Positions 47,401-59,703 of a stretch of DNA of 63,957 nucleotides are shown here, one piece after another. A model generated the notes under the pieces. That model had not been told where the DNA came from. It ran no database searches and saw only the letters and a list, made by a program, of their open reading frames with translations. The stretch lies in the NCBI GenBank assembly GCA_051453625.1, contig JBOZIK010000001.1, positions 47,816,357 through 47,880,313 on the forward strand, given 5' to 3'. The translations under genes and the position numbers were made by a program. Each line of letters opens with the position of its first letter. The stretch's first letter is position 1. The DNA comes from Welwitschia mirabilis (taxonomy: Eukaryota; Gnetophyta; Gnetopsida; Welwitschiales).

Positions 47401-49261
47401 TTTTTCTTTAAAATATTCATGCTTTTCAATTTCATAAAAAATGGTAAAGTCCTATACACATTCCTATAGTATAGCTTACAATGATAAAACGAAATCCAAT
47501 AAAATTAGAAAAATGAAGAAGCATCTCATAGTATGAAAGAGAAGCTATAAAATAAATAAAAATGCATAAAAAAATTGTTTATCATTACTTTAAATTTCAT
47601 TTTTAATTATCAAAGTATACATATGTGAATTCACTCTTTACCATATTATTCAGCTTGTTTTTATGTAAGTGGTTGGTATTATAATTTGTAAGGGTTTCAA
47701 ATATTAAGTAATCATCATGATTATGCTAAAAAATAAGAAACCACCTCTAAGATTGTTAAATTCATCATTAGAATCCTTCATTTTAACTAATACTTGTCTC
47801 TCATTGAGTAGCTAGAATTATAAGAGTACCTATTAGGAAAGTCATCATGGTTGTATTGAAGAAGCTAAACGATCCATCTTCAAGGTTATAAAACTACATA
47901 ACTTTCTGTTTTTCATATCTACTCTCTTTCACTATGAATGTAAATGGTGATTTAAAAAAGGTACTCTTTTATATTTGATAAAATTTTCATATTACATTAA
48001 TTATATCACTTAAGCACAATAATCCTTCATAATTTACATTATTCTTATTGGGCTTTTTTTGTATTACCTTTAATAGATTTAAGGATGCAACTTTTTAAAA
48101 TATAATTATATAAATGTAATAGAAAAGTAGGATGTCCTTTAGAATTTTTCCAAGTACACTTCAAGAGATAGATAAAAAGTTAATTACACTTCAAAGATGA
48201 CATGGATTTTTTTTGTTTACTTTTACTTCAAATGAAAGAAAATTTTAATGAAATTCTTTATATAATAATTAAAAGATTTACAAGGAATTATAGCCCATAA
48301 AGTTTACCAATTACAGTAACTATAATATAATCTAGATAAAATAGAGAATGTCTTCATCGATTCAAGGATAATCTTTAATAACAATACTTTAAATTTTTCT
48401 TATTCACTATATCTTAATCTTTATAATTATAGCTCTTAAACTTTAGTAAATAAAATAGTTTAAGGCTATAACTAACATTTTTAACACTAATTTATTACTA
48501 ATAAAGTTTAATCCTTATAATTACTAAATTTTTATTAAAAATAACTAATACATTAGTTTTATTATAAAGAACATGATAAATCATACATTTCAATCGAATG
48601 ACAAATTTCAAAGATCCTAAAGCTATCACTAAGTTCATGGTGCTACTAATATTAGAGAGTGTGGTGGATATTATAAAAGTTAAAGTGAATATAATTTGGT
48701 TATTAATTTTCTTGTGGTTAAGAGCTTAAATTCCCATTAAAACTGAGGATTATGGTGGTCATAAACATAAGCCCCACAGGATGTGACTAGTGCTTTTATA
48801 AAGTGTGAGTATTTCCTATTTCTCATAATAAAAATATGTAAAAACTGATGAAAGTCAAATTAAACAACAAAAGATTGAATAAGATTCTATAAGGATAAGG
48901 ATCCACTTCATTAATATTAATGATAAATAAATCTTATGTTAAGAAGATTTAATGGATAATAATATATGTTTCATATAAAATCAAATGTAAAAATCCAACA
49001 CTTAGGTAATATAATCACAACCTGCAATAAGAGTTAAAAAATTTTAATATCTTGCATCTCACTGAATATCTAATCTCCATTAGATTCATTCCTTAATTAT
49101 AATTGGAATTTTTATTTCCCCTTGTTTCTATTGACCCCATCATGGTTTCCATGACTATGATGAGAGTACAACTCATCATGAGTTCTCAAATCTCTTTTCT
49201 TCATCTCTTACATGTAGAAATGATTGTTTCATGAATAAAGTTTATTATTAAGCCTAAGGGT
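44416..49261. other. Long AT-rich stretch, possible Gypsy gag trace near 45.3 kb
   Basis: About 45250-45420 on the plus strand gives EFKKGFVLDYFIKDKRMQFK, CL, LGIRTLDEH and ELEKYQIHYNL, which has the F..RF...(K)...F..L.QG..TV.EY...F..L..Y pattern of Retrotrans_gag, with stops. A G-rich run (GGGGGAGGGGGGAGGGGGAA) lies at about 45651-45670. The remainder to 49.26 kb is AT-rich without recognisable frames. Confidence 0.35.
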
Positions 49262-49495
49262 CACTACTAAAAATATAGGCTTTTAAGGCATTTATAAAAT
49301 GCCTTAAATGCTTTTAAGGCATTTTGTCAAAAACCCCTTAAAAAGGCTCACCTTAAAAAGCTGCATGCTTTTAAGTCATTTTAATAAAAGCTCTTTAGAA
49401 ACATATTTGAGGCATTTATGTGAGAAAATGCCTTAAAAGATTTTAAGGTGCTTGCTAAAATAAACACCTTAAAAGGTTTTTAAGGCATTTGTATA
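49262..49495 (+). mobile_element. CACTA-like transposon terminus with subterminal inverted motifs
   Basis: Starts with CACTACTAAAAATATAGG, which has the CACTA termini of En/Spm-type elements, and is followed by about ten short motifs in both orientations (TTTTAAGGCATTT and AAATGCCTTAAAA variants). Such arrays of short subterminal repeats are the transposase-binding regions of this superfamily. A close homologue starts at 54827. No transposase frame and no opposite terminus (TAGTG) can be found; the right side runs straight into a Gypsy LTR fragment at about 49495. Confidence 0.65.
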
Positions 49496-51280
49496 AGTTC
49501 TCAAATCTATATAGATCTCCTACAAAAGTACTCAAAATACATCATCAAAATCCTATAAATTGGCATCGCAACATTGCCCACTACTTAACCTTGTCAATCC
49601 TTGATAAAGCGATCAAATATATTGTGAGTCAATTTGACTAAGATAACCAAAAACTAAAAAAATGTAAATCGAGTTTAAGAGTTTTTTCACCATGCAAGAA
49701 TAAACATCAAAAATCAATTAAATGATACAAATACTAACATATTTATTAGCCGCCTCCTTAAAATACATCGCAATATAAAAAATGAATGTCATACCTAAAA
49801 ATTCATAAAATCTAACAATGATAACTTCAGAAAATAACGATATGTATGCATAATTTGAGATAATGATATTGAAACCGATGTGTAAAAACTAAGTAGTGAT
49901 AACTCAAAATGATGTATATAACTCCATTAATGTATTATACAAGGAGTGAAGTACAAAGAATAATCATAGATTCTTTTCCTTATTCATGATGTTTTAGATG
50001 TTCTAAATCATAGCTGTAGGAAAACTCTGTGGTTATGCTACTGTGATCTTTCCAAATAATGTCCATGAAAAAATCAAGTAATATGAAATCATATCTAAAT
50101 AAACTCATCACAAATATGTATTGTGAAAGCTTAAAAATGATATTTTTTTAAAATTAAAATTTTTCCCAATATCTCAGACATCACTGAAAAAGATTTCCTC
50201 TTACCTTAGGTGAATCAAGACGTTCTGCATTACAATAGAGCTAAAATAAGTATTATTGCCTCTCTATCATGGGAACGATAGATGTGAGATGACACTCATT
50301 AAAGATATACTAAAAATATAGGAAAAACTAGAAAAAGTCTGAAAATAAGGGAAACAACAATCAAGAATTAGAAAGTTAGTAGAAAATCAAGAAAATAATA
50401 AAAAGTGAAGAATCATCCTTAAAAAACAATGATCATGATGAAAAGAGACTTATGTGGAAAGGACTTCAAAGAGAAAAGTAATGGGACCATAATAATGCAC
50501 TAAATAGAAAGAAGCAATGCTCAGAAGAATACATTAAATGTACCCAAACTCAGTAAGTATGGAAAGGTAAGAAATTAAAACTCAGAGGAGAAAGTATCAT
50601 CATCACCTGTCAAAAAGAAAAAACAATAATCCTTGTGGATAAAAACTATGAGTAATATCAACAAGAAACTACTAAATGATTAAATCCAAAATATTATGTT
50701 GAAGAAGTATGGAAATAACTTTGAAAAATCCAACAAAATAGCTAAAGAAAAACAAAAAGTAAAAATGGATAATTAGGAATCTACCCTAAATTCTAACCTA
50801 ACAAATTCCTTTAGTAAAAATCATAAAATTACTTGATGAAAAACTTATAATTATATATAAAAATTCATAAAGTACCATTCAAATAGGCAATGATTATGAT
50901 GATGTCAAGTACTCTAATGTTGTTAAACAATAAATAATAAGATCAAAAGCTATTAAAACATGAACCCACTAGCTCATACATTAAAATCATACTAGAATCC
51001 AAAGAAATAAAATGATCATGTAAAAGTAGTATATGAAAAATAAGTCTAGAAAATAAGCAATGCCTTTGATGATACTATGAGCATCACTAATCATATAACC
51101 TCTAAGTAAAAATTGTTTTTCCATGATGAGGGGAGTATAACCACTATCAAAGGAGTAAGGACTTATATAGCATGGCTAACTGACCCTCCAGTGGAGTTTC
51201 CACAATTACCATATCACACTACAAAATGACCTTGTTGGGAAAATTTGTCCTGGTGCGCTTGCAGTAGGAAATCATGGTGA
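49496..51280 (-). mobile_element. Gypsy LTR fragment and 3' internal region, copy C
   Basis: 49496-49573 matches the right end of LTR copies A and B (CTACAAAAGTACTCAAAATA and ATTGGCATCGCAACA). 49574-51280 aligns in blocks with 22533-24520, best over 50900-51280 (shared words ATAAATAATA, AGTCTAGAAAATAAGCAAT, GAGGGGAGT and CATGGCTAA). In minus sense it is the 3' untranslated region next to a truncated 3' LTR. It is cut by the 806-N gap. Confidence 0.7.
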
Positions 51281-52086
51281 NNNNNNNNNNNNNNNNNNNN
51301 NNNNNNNNNNNNNNNNNNNNNNNNNNNNNNNNNNNNNNNNNNNNNNNNNNNNNNNNNNNNNNNNNNNNNNNNNNNNNNNNNNNNNNNNNNNNNNNNNNNN
51401 NNNNNNNNNNNNNNNNNNNNNNNNNNNNNNNNNNNNNNNNNNNNNNNNNNNNNNNNNNNNNNNNNNNNNNNNNNNNNNNNNNNNNNNNNNNNNNNNNNNN
51501 NNNNNNNNNNNNNNNNNNNNNNNNNNNNNNNNNNNNNNNNNNNNNNNNNNNNNNNNNNNNNNNNNNNNNNNNNNNNNNNNNNNNNNNNNNNNNNNNNNNN
51601 NNNNNNNNNNNNNNNNNNNNNNNNNNNNNNNNNNNNNNNNNNNNNNNNNNNNNNNNNNNNNNNNNNNNNNNNNNNNNNNNNNNNNNNNNNNNNNNNNNNN
51701 NNNNNNNNNNNNNNNNNNNNNNNNNNNNNNNNNNNNNNNNNNNNNNNNNNNNNNNNNNNNNNNNNNNNNNNNNNNNNNNNNNNNNNNNNNNNNNNNNNNN
51801 NNNNNNNNNNNNNNNNNNNNNNNNNNNNNNNNNNNNNNNNNNNNNNNNNNNNNNNNNNNNNNNNNNNNNNNNNNNNNNNNNNNNNNNNNNNNNNNNNNNN
51901 NNNNNNNNNNNNNNNNNNNNNNNNNNNNNNNNNNNNNNNNNNNNNNNNNNNNNNNNNNNNNNNNNNNNNNNNNNNNNNNNNNNNNNNNNNNNNNNNNNNN
52001 NNNNNNNNNNNNNNNNNNNNNNNNNNNNNNNNNNNNNNNNNNNNNNNNNNNNNNNNNNNNNNNNNNNNNNNNNNNNNNNNNNNNNN
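51281..52086. other. Assembly gap, 806 N
   Basis: Run of N between Gypsy copy C and a GC-richer island. The left flank stops at a point equivalent to about 24510 in copy A. Confidence 0.95.
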
Positions 52087-53460
52087 TCGTTACCATACCC
52101 TCCTCCTCAAGGAGTGCCTTCACTCTCTTTCTTTTCCGAAAAAATGCGCTTCTCTCTCTTTCTTCTCTTGAAGAAGTAGCGCACTTGGAGTTACAGAGCG
52201 AGAAAGCCCAGGGTTTAATTGCTGGAAGGAGAGTTAACGATTGGGAGTCCTAACAAATGGACACGCATATGAATCAGATTGGGTGGGAAGAACGGGAAGA
52301 AGAAAAGAAGAATTCCCGGAAATTCTTAAAACAGGATTACGTGTCTTGAATTCATGCTCGTTTCTGAGTGGCGTCTTGGTCTCCAAGTTGAATTTAAAGA
52401 TGTTGATACTGTGTACCAGGACAGAAAGCTTCTTTATAATATGCAACTTGTCAGTCCCAAACTTAAGATTCAGAGGATAAAGAGAACGCAAAAAAGCTGC
52501 ATAAGAGGGAAAAATGGGTAGAGTCCGAGCGCATATAGAGGAACGCAGTGAAATTGTGCATATCTGAAGATGATTTAGTATGAATAAAGCACCTACATCC
52601 ATTTAAAACACATTGCAGAAGAGGGTAACAGAAAGAAATAGTGTACCTACAACAACAGAGGCGATCCTTGAAGAATTAGAGAGATATGAAATAAAGGCTA
52701 GAAATGAGAAGGAACGACGGATCTCCTCTGTAAATCTTAAGAAAGAAGATCAGAGATAAAGACGTCGGAGTATTTCAAGAAAGAAGAGAATCCTTAAAGG
52801 AAAGTATTTGAATCTCGTTTCTAATAGAGGGTCGAACACTTGCAAATTTTGGGAAAACACAACAAAAGCTTTGTGTTAGTTTGCATTTGTAGCAGATAAA
52901 AATGATGAATTCAAAAGCTCAAGTCGAATATCTCTGCTTGAAAATGGGTATCCTCCTTCTGATACTTCTCCATTTCCAGGTGGATCATCTGCATTTAAAT
53001 TTAAAGTTAAAGAAAGAAATTATTAGGAGAATCGAGGTAAATCCATGAAAATCCTCTTCTGGCAATGAACCAATAAGTGTATCCCATTCTCATCATACAG
53101 ATTGGTCTTCATCAAAAATCAAGGTTTCTGGTTCCAACCGCCGTGAATATGAAGGAAAAACACACAAAGAGAAGGGACATCCAGAGGAGGATACACAAGA
53201 ACGCATCGAAAAAGGCATCACAGTGAGAAAAGACGAGGATCATCAGCACGGAGAAAATCACAAAGAGGACGCCAACGGGAGCCAATGGCAACACCAGCAT
53301 AGAACAAAACGGCAAGCTGCAACGCAAGAATAGAGGGAATGCAGCTAAAAAGAAAGGAACGCCAAAAGGAACAAATATAGAACGACAGCACCGAAGAGAA
53401 ACGCCAACGGACACAAAAGCGCACAACTACAAATTTTGCATCGTCCATTCTAAGATCGAT
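52087..53460. other. GC-richer island, no recognised gene
   Basis: Composition and the codon-like texture suggest exon, UTR or promoter DNA. Frames of 122 residues (52234-52602, minus) and 104 residues (53112-53426, minus, Phe/Val/Leu-rich) exist but match no family known to me; on the plus strand the latter is rich in GAA/AAC repeats. The gene itself, if any, may be in the 806-N gap. Confidence 0.35.
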
Positions 53461-54826
53461 TCCAGGTTTTTCTTATCATCTTTAAGGAAAACCAATTTTC
53501 TTTTTGGAACAAATAATTACATCTCTTACTTGTAAACCTTCTTAAATTAAGAATATATGATCTATTCGCCAGTAGATCTTGTTCGTCTTTATAATAATAA
53601 TTCGCTTGAAGCTCACGTATTGTCTGATAAAAAAGAAATGCGAAATTGAAGCTGATTTAGATTTTAACTTTTAAAACCTGAATTCCGAAGTCTTCTTAAA
53701 CTCTTTTTGCTGTATTAGCAGAAATCAACTGCTTATTGTCAACCAGAAGGTAAAATAAAATAGATAGAGGGTTCTAAACTTAGGCCAAGTTTTCAATAAT
53801 TTTATTTTTTATTTTTTTTTTATTTTTTTTGGTTACAGATGTCTTTAATATTTGAGACACAAGGTTAATTAGTGTCAAATTATATTTTTACTCTTAGGGA
53901 ATTTATGAAAATAAAAAAAATGGGCGGCGGGACTACATTATTCTATTATCGAATCTCCTTTAAAATTTAATTCATATAATTTTTTCTAAAAAAAAGAGAG
54001 GGGGGATAGATTTATGATATATGACAATAAATTTATTCTATGATGTTGTTCTCCTTTCTTTTCAAGTATTCATACACAAGGGTCTAGGCAAATTCATTTC
54101 TGTTACCCCCTTACTTTATTTATAAAGTGATTTAAAATAAAAGCCATATTTAAATATATTTAAATTATAATTTTTATTTTATTTTATTTTATTTTTATAC
54201 AAAATATTTCATTGTGAGATCTTTAATTTTTGAATTTCGTTTATATTTCAAACATTAGATAAAATATCAAAAATCACTTTACCATCCAAAACCACGAGTA
54301 TAACGTTGCGAAAAATTGTCATAACAACTACTTTATTGTAATAGAAGCCTAGTAAAAAGTACAAACATGAACTTAAATTTTGGAAGGCAACAAGATTCAT
54401 GAGGGAGATGTAGAGTAAATAAATACAAGATAGCCTACTATGGAAAGATAGTGATGCAAACTATGAAATGTCTATGGGATAAGATTGATTTTATTAAAAG
54501 GAGAAAGCACATTCCATGACACCATAGAAAAGAATGATGTTAATTTAATTAATAACACTTTAAATAAATATTATGACATTAAACATCAACCATAATTTTA
54601 AATCATGTTTGAAAAAACATCAAAACCATAGCACTAATAAAAATGTACCATGAAGAGTAAAAGTACTATGACACAACAAACTATAGTGTCACAAAAGTAT
54701 AAGGACATCACCTATAATATTGTTATCATTTTCTTTTATTATTTTTAATTTTCATTAATGTAATGTGAGAAGAGTTTTAAATTATTATGGCCCAATACTA
54801 AATATTTCATAATAATAGATGACATC
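53461..54826. other. AT-rich intergenic, no gene seen
   Basis: Long T and A runs (about 53800-53830, 54170-54195) and no frame of interest. Confidence 0.5.
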
Positions 54827-55185
54827 CAATACTAGAAATATAGGTTTCTAAGGCATTTCGAAAATTCCTTAAAAGGCCTTAAAAAATACCTTAAATGCTT
54901 TTAATGTGTTTCTTTAAAAAATTCCTTAAAACACCTCACCTTAGAAGGCTATAGGATTTTAAGGCATTTGAATATAAAAACCTTAAAAGGGATTTTTTAA
55001 GATGCTTCTATACAAAGGCCTTACAAAGTTTTTTAAGGCACTTCTATAGAAACACCCTAAAAGTGGATTTTAGGTGTTTTCATAAAAGTGCCTCAAAAGA
55101 TCCCTTTTAAGGTGTTTTTATATAAATTCCTTAAAAGAGATGTCTTTTAGGACATTTATTCACAAAAGCCTTAAAAGGTATAACT
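54827..55185 (+). mobile_element. Second CACTA-like terminus, degenerate
   Basis: Starts CAATACTAGAAATATAGG, two changes from the 18-base terminus at 49262, and continues with the same kind of subterminal array (TTCTAAGGCATTT, TTCCTTAAAAGG, GTTTTTTAAGGCACTT, CCTTTTAAGGTGTTTTTAT). The array is longer here, with more than a dozen motifs. A weak reverse terminus-like word (TTCTAGCAGTAG) lies at about 55221, so a miniature element of about 400 bases is possible but unproven. Confidence 0.6.
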
Positions 55186-57954
55186 TGGTGAAAAAATCAG
55201 AAAAATCTTTGACTAAGTTGTTCTAGCAGTAGATGGGCCTAGTCAATAAAGAACCTAATGAGATAAGTGATTAAAATATCACCTATGACAAAGAAGGACT
55301 AGTTAATGTGGAGAATATTATAGAAGCTATACAAGATTGTGATGCTCATGAATTTCTACGCCCTGCTTCATGTTACAAAGCACACAAGTATCTCATCTTT
55401 ACATGAATAATTGACACTAATGCTTGGAGCTTAAAATAAGTTGAAAAACTGGTATGTAATCTACATCTTTTGATATAATTTCTTATAAGATGCAAACATT
55501 CATATCTTATCTATCAAAGATCTTTACCTTATGAATTCTAAACAATTATGATCATGAATTAGTTCTATCAGTGGGTTGAAGTACATTTAACCCAATATAA
55601 CTAGATCTTAAACTACCTCTAAGTTATACTAATAGAAGAAATTTATTAAACATCAAGTTAAAGAAGCTTAATTCCTATCATCTTATCCTAAAAAATGATA
55701 TGTGGATACATAAGAAAGTTTAACTAAATGATGAAATATTCCTTTGCAGAAAGTTATTCAAGGAAGACATGAAAAGATTACAAAGTTCCTTTAGGAATCA
55801 GGCACAAGATCAAGCTCTAATGATGTTGTTAACTTCATGTATAGATTCATGAGAGAGAAGAGTATGGATGTATTAAGTAATTTGTTAGGATATGTTGCAG
55901 AGGAAAATGCAGTAGTCTACAAAGGGAGAATTGCTCTTTATCAAGCTATTAATTATAACTTAACATAAGTTATAAAGTATTTTTAAGATAGTGGAGTAGT
56001 TTTTAACATTAAGGATAATGATAAATGAATATTATTGAACTTAGAAAAATAGTAGGTATAAGATGAAATACTATCATTATTTTAGGAGAAAATTAAGATG
56101 CCAAATTCAAATGATTGCATTCCTTCTAAAAGATTTCAAAATGGTAACGATGGTGGCATCACTTCAAATACATTTACAAATGTAAGAAGAACTTTCATCC
56201 TTCTTATAAGAAATTATCACTATAGTTCTTCTATTAAATTGCAAAAAGGAATTTGCAAGTATTTTAAAAATCCTCTTTTTAGTATGGTAATGCATCCAAA
56301 TAGTAATCGAAACATTCCTCATATAAATAAATTATAGAAAGATTTCAAAACATATTATTCACTTTTAAAAAGGTTAATATTTAGAAGTACAAATCAAATA
56401 ATAATGATGGAATGAAATGTTTAGATAAAATGTTACTTTACTAGATTCCATAAAAGCATTCCTAAAAATTAGTAGTACATAGTTACTTAAGATACTTGGT
56501 TTGTATAGACATATGTAACACTAAAAAAGTTTATCTTAAAGGAACTCCTTTTGTTGCAAGTTAAAAATTTCGGTTTTATTCCTCCAAATTATTGAATGAA
56601 GAATTTAATAAAATAAAAGACATTAAAGTTATTAAAGTAGAAGACCATCTTTACCTACTTTCCATAAGGGAGAACAAATAATCTTTTCACAGTATGCCCT
56701 AATAACCTAAGTCTTCAATTCCCTACAACTTATTTTTAGAAGTTTTTAATGAATTAATTCATCTCTAAGAAATTTTTCTTCAATCAGACTAATAAATCTA
56801 AGAATAGGTCTTGTACTTAAATTATTTGTAGTAACATAATTGAAAAATACATATCTTACTATATTTGTATTCTTCATCAAAGAGTATATGTAGAGATCCA
56901 CTAGAGATCCACTAAGAATCTAATAGGTCATTTATCAATTGTGAAGTATAGATGGAGGCCTCCATTCCAAACATGATATTTATCATGAAAATATTTTTTA
57001 AAAGCTATATATTTTTAATAAGATCTTGAACTGCATTTATATATTTGTGATTTTTTCTTGCATAAGTGTATGGGTTTTTGCAATAGATATAGGATAACTA
57101 CTATAATCCATGTCCAATCATTCATTAATTCATACTCATTTTACCTTTTTAGCATAGCTTGAAGATCAGGATTTTGGCAATCAAGAATGAAAGTAGATCT
57201 AAAATGAAATTCACCTTGAATTGAAGGCTCCTTCAAAAAATGGATTTAATGAATAATAGGATATGTGTTTGTTTTATTTTTTAGGAAACATACACTAGGA
57301 TTTTAACTAGAAAAGATTCTTTAAAATAATCTATAATACTATAAACATGAATGTANNNNNNNNNNNNNNNNNNNNNNNNNNNNNNNNNNNNNNNNNNNNN
57401 NNNNNNNNNNNNNNNNNNNNNNNNNNNNNNNNNNNNNNNNNNNNNNNNNNNNNNNTATGTTCATCAAATAAAATTATCTTCACACATATATCTTCCTAAA
57501 AAAAAAAAGGTGGAATATACATATATAGGCCTTAAGCAATAGCTCATTTATTTTTTTTGCAGTCATAGTTAAATTCAATGACATTTCAAATTATAGGGAT
57601 TTGATTTTCTCGCATTTTAGAAGTTTATTTAATCATTGCAAAAAAAAAAAAAATTGTCGTAACAATAACTTCATAAAGTAATACATAAGTTAAATTAAAG
57701 ATGTCTAAGTGAAAGCATGATATATACCTAAGGAATCCGTTAAGAAGAAATTTAGATAATGAAAGAAGGAAAGTCCTACTCATTAAGAAAGGCTTCCAAG
57801 ACAAGTGATTCTATTATGTTTAAGGTTTCATTAGTAGATGAATCATAAATTTTTAACCTTTATCCATTAACTTTTTAAATTTTCATGGTGTTTGAATCAG
57901 ATATTTTAACTAAGCAAATGGTATGCAATTTTTCTATAAGATAAAGATCTAACC
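55186..57954. other. AT-rich stretch, unassigned decayed frames
   Basis: A few protein-like bits occur (55300: VENIIEAIQDCDAHEFLRPA; 56098-56337: a 79-residue Asn/Ser-rich frame), none recognised. A 100-N gap lies at 57356-57455. 57700-57954 resembles 24990-25250 and is probably Gypsy sequence on the minus strand. Confidence 0.35.
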
Positions 57955-58300
57955 ATTAGAGGTTAATAATTGTGTAAACAGTGTACTCAGGTATTATATA
58001 AAAGGATGAACTAACCAAGTTTAAATCATGTTTTAACTTGGCTTGGGCTTTATGAATGAGTTGACGACGTATAGCATAAGCACGTTTTTCATCTAAATGA
58101 TCAAGTTAGGCTAATCGAGTTTTAAGATTTTTGTTCAAGTTTATAAGGTTAATTTGATGTGGATCAATAGGAATTACAGCAAACATCAACTGGAAAGATA
58201 CAAATCTTCCCACACATAAGTTCATAAGGTTAAAACCTAGAGAGTTTCAACAAGTAGTACAGTAAGCTCAAATAAGAGGACCAAGTTTTCTTATTTATAG
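57955..58300 (-). pseudogene. Gypsy integrase C-terminal remnant
   Basis: In minus sense the frame gives FAVIPIDPHQINLINLNKN, LKTRLA, stop, LDHLDEKRAYAIRRQLIHKA and QAKLKHDL. This matches the segment after the integrase core in plant Tat/Athila elements (R...L..LDE.R..A......A...). The following sequence at 57700-57950 resembles the one next to the pol end at 25.1 kb. It is truncated at about 58300 by the LTR of the plus-strand element. Confidence 0.6.
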
Positions 58301-58325
58301 AGACTAATTTTTAGAATGTTTTTTT

Positions 58326-59424
58326 TGTTATGGCATTAACTTACATGTATTTGATAGGATATTTTGAGTTATTTTACAAGTAAATTGGTAGATAAATGTT
58401 TGAATTTCATGATAATGGAGAAGCAAGATGAAAAGGATGGAAATATTCGATTTCCTAAATAAATTACAAGTATTCTAGGCGAATACAAATAAACGATAGT
58501 TTGGATGATAATTTTATGCAAACAATAAGGTTAAAGCATTGATGAAAGACCCATTGAAAGGCCATCGTCCATAGAATCGTTCGAAAGACATGGCAGACGA
58601 TAATGCCATTGCATGATGATAGGTCTGACAGATAGTTAGATTGATAGCAGATGAGATTTAACTATGATCTGGCATCATCTCTTGTATCATCTGAACAACT
58701 AATTGGATGACACTGATAGTAATGCCCGCATTGAATGTTCACCTAAAATTTCATCACCTATTTTGATTTCTCTCTACAGGACAGTTAGGGTTTCCCGTCT
58801 TGCACCTTTATGTCAGTTTTATTTCATGTTTTGAGTCAATAAATAGAGGTCTCCCCCTTGACTCTTGATCATCTTCGATTGTATCCAACATACTAATGAT
58901 AGGAGATCAAGGGACCGGAGAACTATCTTGTAATTTTAGAGAGACGTTTACTTAAGTGTTGGACAGTATTTCCTCCATTGAGCTGTAACTACTTTATAAT
59001 ACAGATGTGGTGTGCATTTTAATATAAAACATTTCTTTTGTGTTCAATGTATGAATGATCTTCTCCCTCATAGTTTATGTTATTTGAGATTTAGTGACAA
59101 TCTTCTCTTGTAATATAGATTATAAGGACAACCTTTATCAAGGCTGTGCTTGGTTAGTTTAGGTGCACTATTATTTCCTTTCCTAGAATAATCTTGCACA
59201 AGTGTGTTTTATTTCATTTTCATGCATTGCAAGTTATTTATGTAGGTTAGGATTACTGTGTTTTCATCTTGAAAGCAACTCTTTTATTTCCATACTTTGG
59301 CCTTCAATAGATTACGATATTCGGGTTACTCCCGTCTATATTAGTGTGTGTGTTTGTGCATATTATTTGTAGTTAACAGGATTCTAATCAGGACATAAAC
59401 ATTACATAAATATGCACCACAACA
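58326..59424 (+). repeat. 5' LTR of the plus-strand Athila-like Gypsy element
   Basis: 1099 bases from TGTTATGGCATT to CACCACAACA. Its first 80 bases match the reverse complement of the right ends of copies A, B and C (GATATTTTGAG and TTTTACAAG), and its last 250 bases match the reverse complement of the left part of copy A. A TATA-like AATAAATAGAGG lies at 58839. A primer-binding site follows three bases later, which fixes its right end and its role as 5' LTR. Confidence 0.85.
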
Positions 59425-59427
59425 TAT

Positions 59428-59448
59428 TGGCGTAGTTACCAGAGAAGG
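59428..59448 (+). other. Primer-binding site, tRNA-Asp type
   Basis: Starts TGGCGTAGTTACCAGAGAAG, close to the site usual in Athila/Tat Gypsy elements, TGGCGCCGTTGCCGGGGA (Asp tRNA), with the differences mostly C/G to T/A. It begins three bases after the LTR. Confidence 0.8.
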
Positions 59449-59703
59449 CTGCTTGGAGTTCGAGAGTTATCATTGCTTCGGTAAGTATTCTGGATGCTTG
59501 CTGCAGCAGTGGTGTAACAGTACCTGTAATAGCATAGATTTCTTATTTTTGTAGAGTTAGTTTCTGTTTTTCAAATTAGAGTCTATTTTTTTGTTTTGAA
59601 ATAAAAGTTCGATGACAGTGGCGACAACAGCCTCTATGCCATAAGATTTTCTGTTTCAAGTCTTTTATGTTTGAGGTTTTTCTATTAAATTTTGACAGTA
59701 TCA

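Noticed and set aside
49262-55232. A single 6-kb CACTA element between the two termini
   Set aside because: Both termini read in the same direction (CACTA on the plus strand), so they cannot be the two ends of one element.
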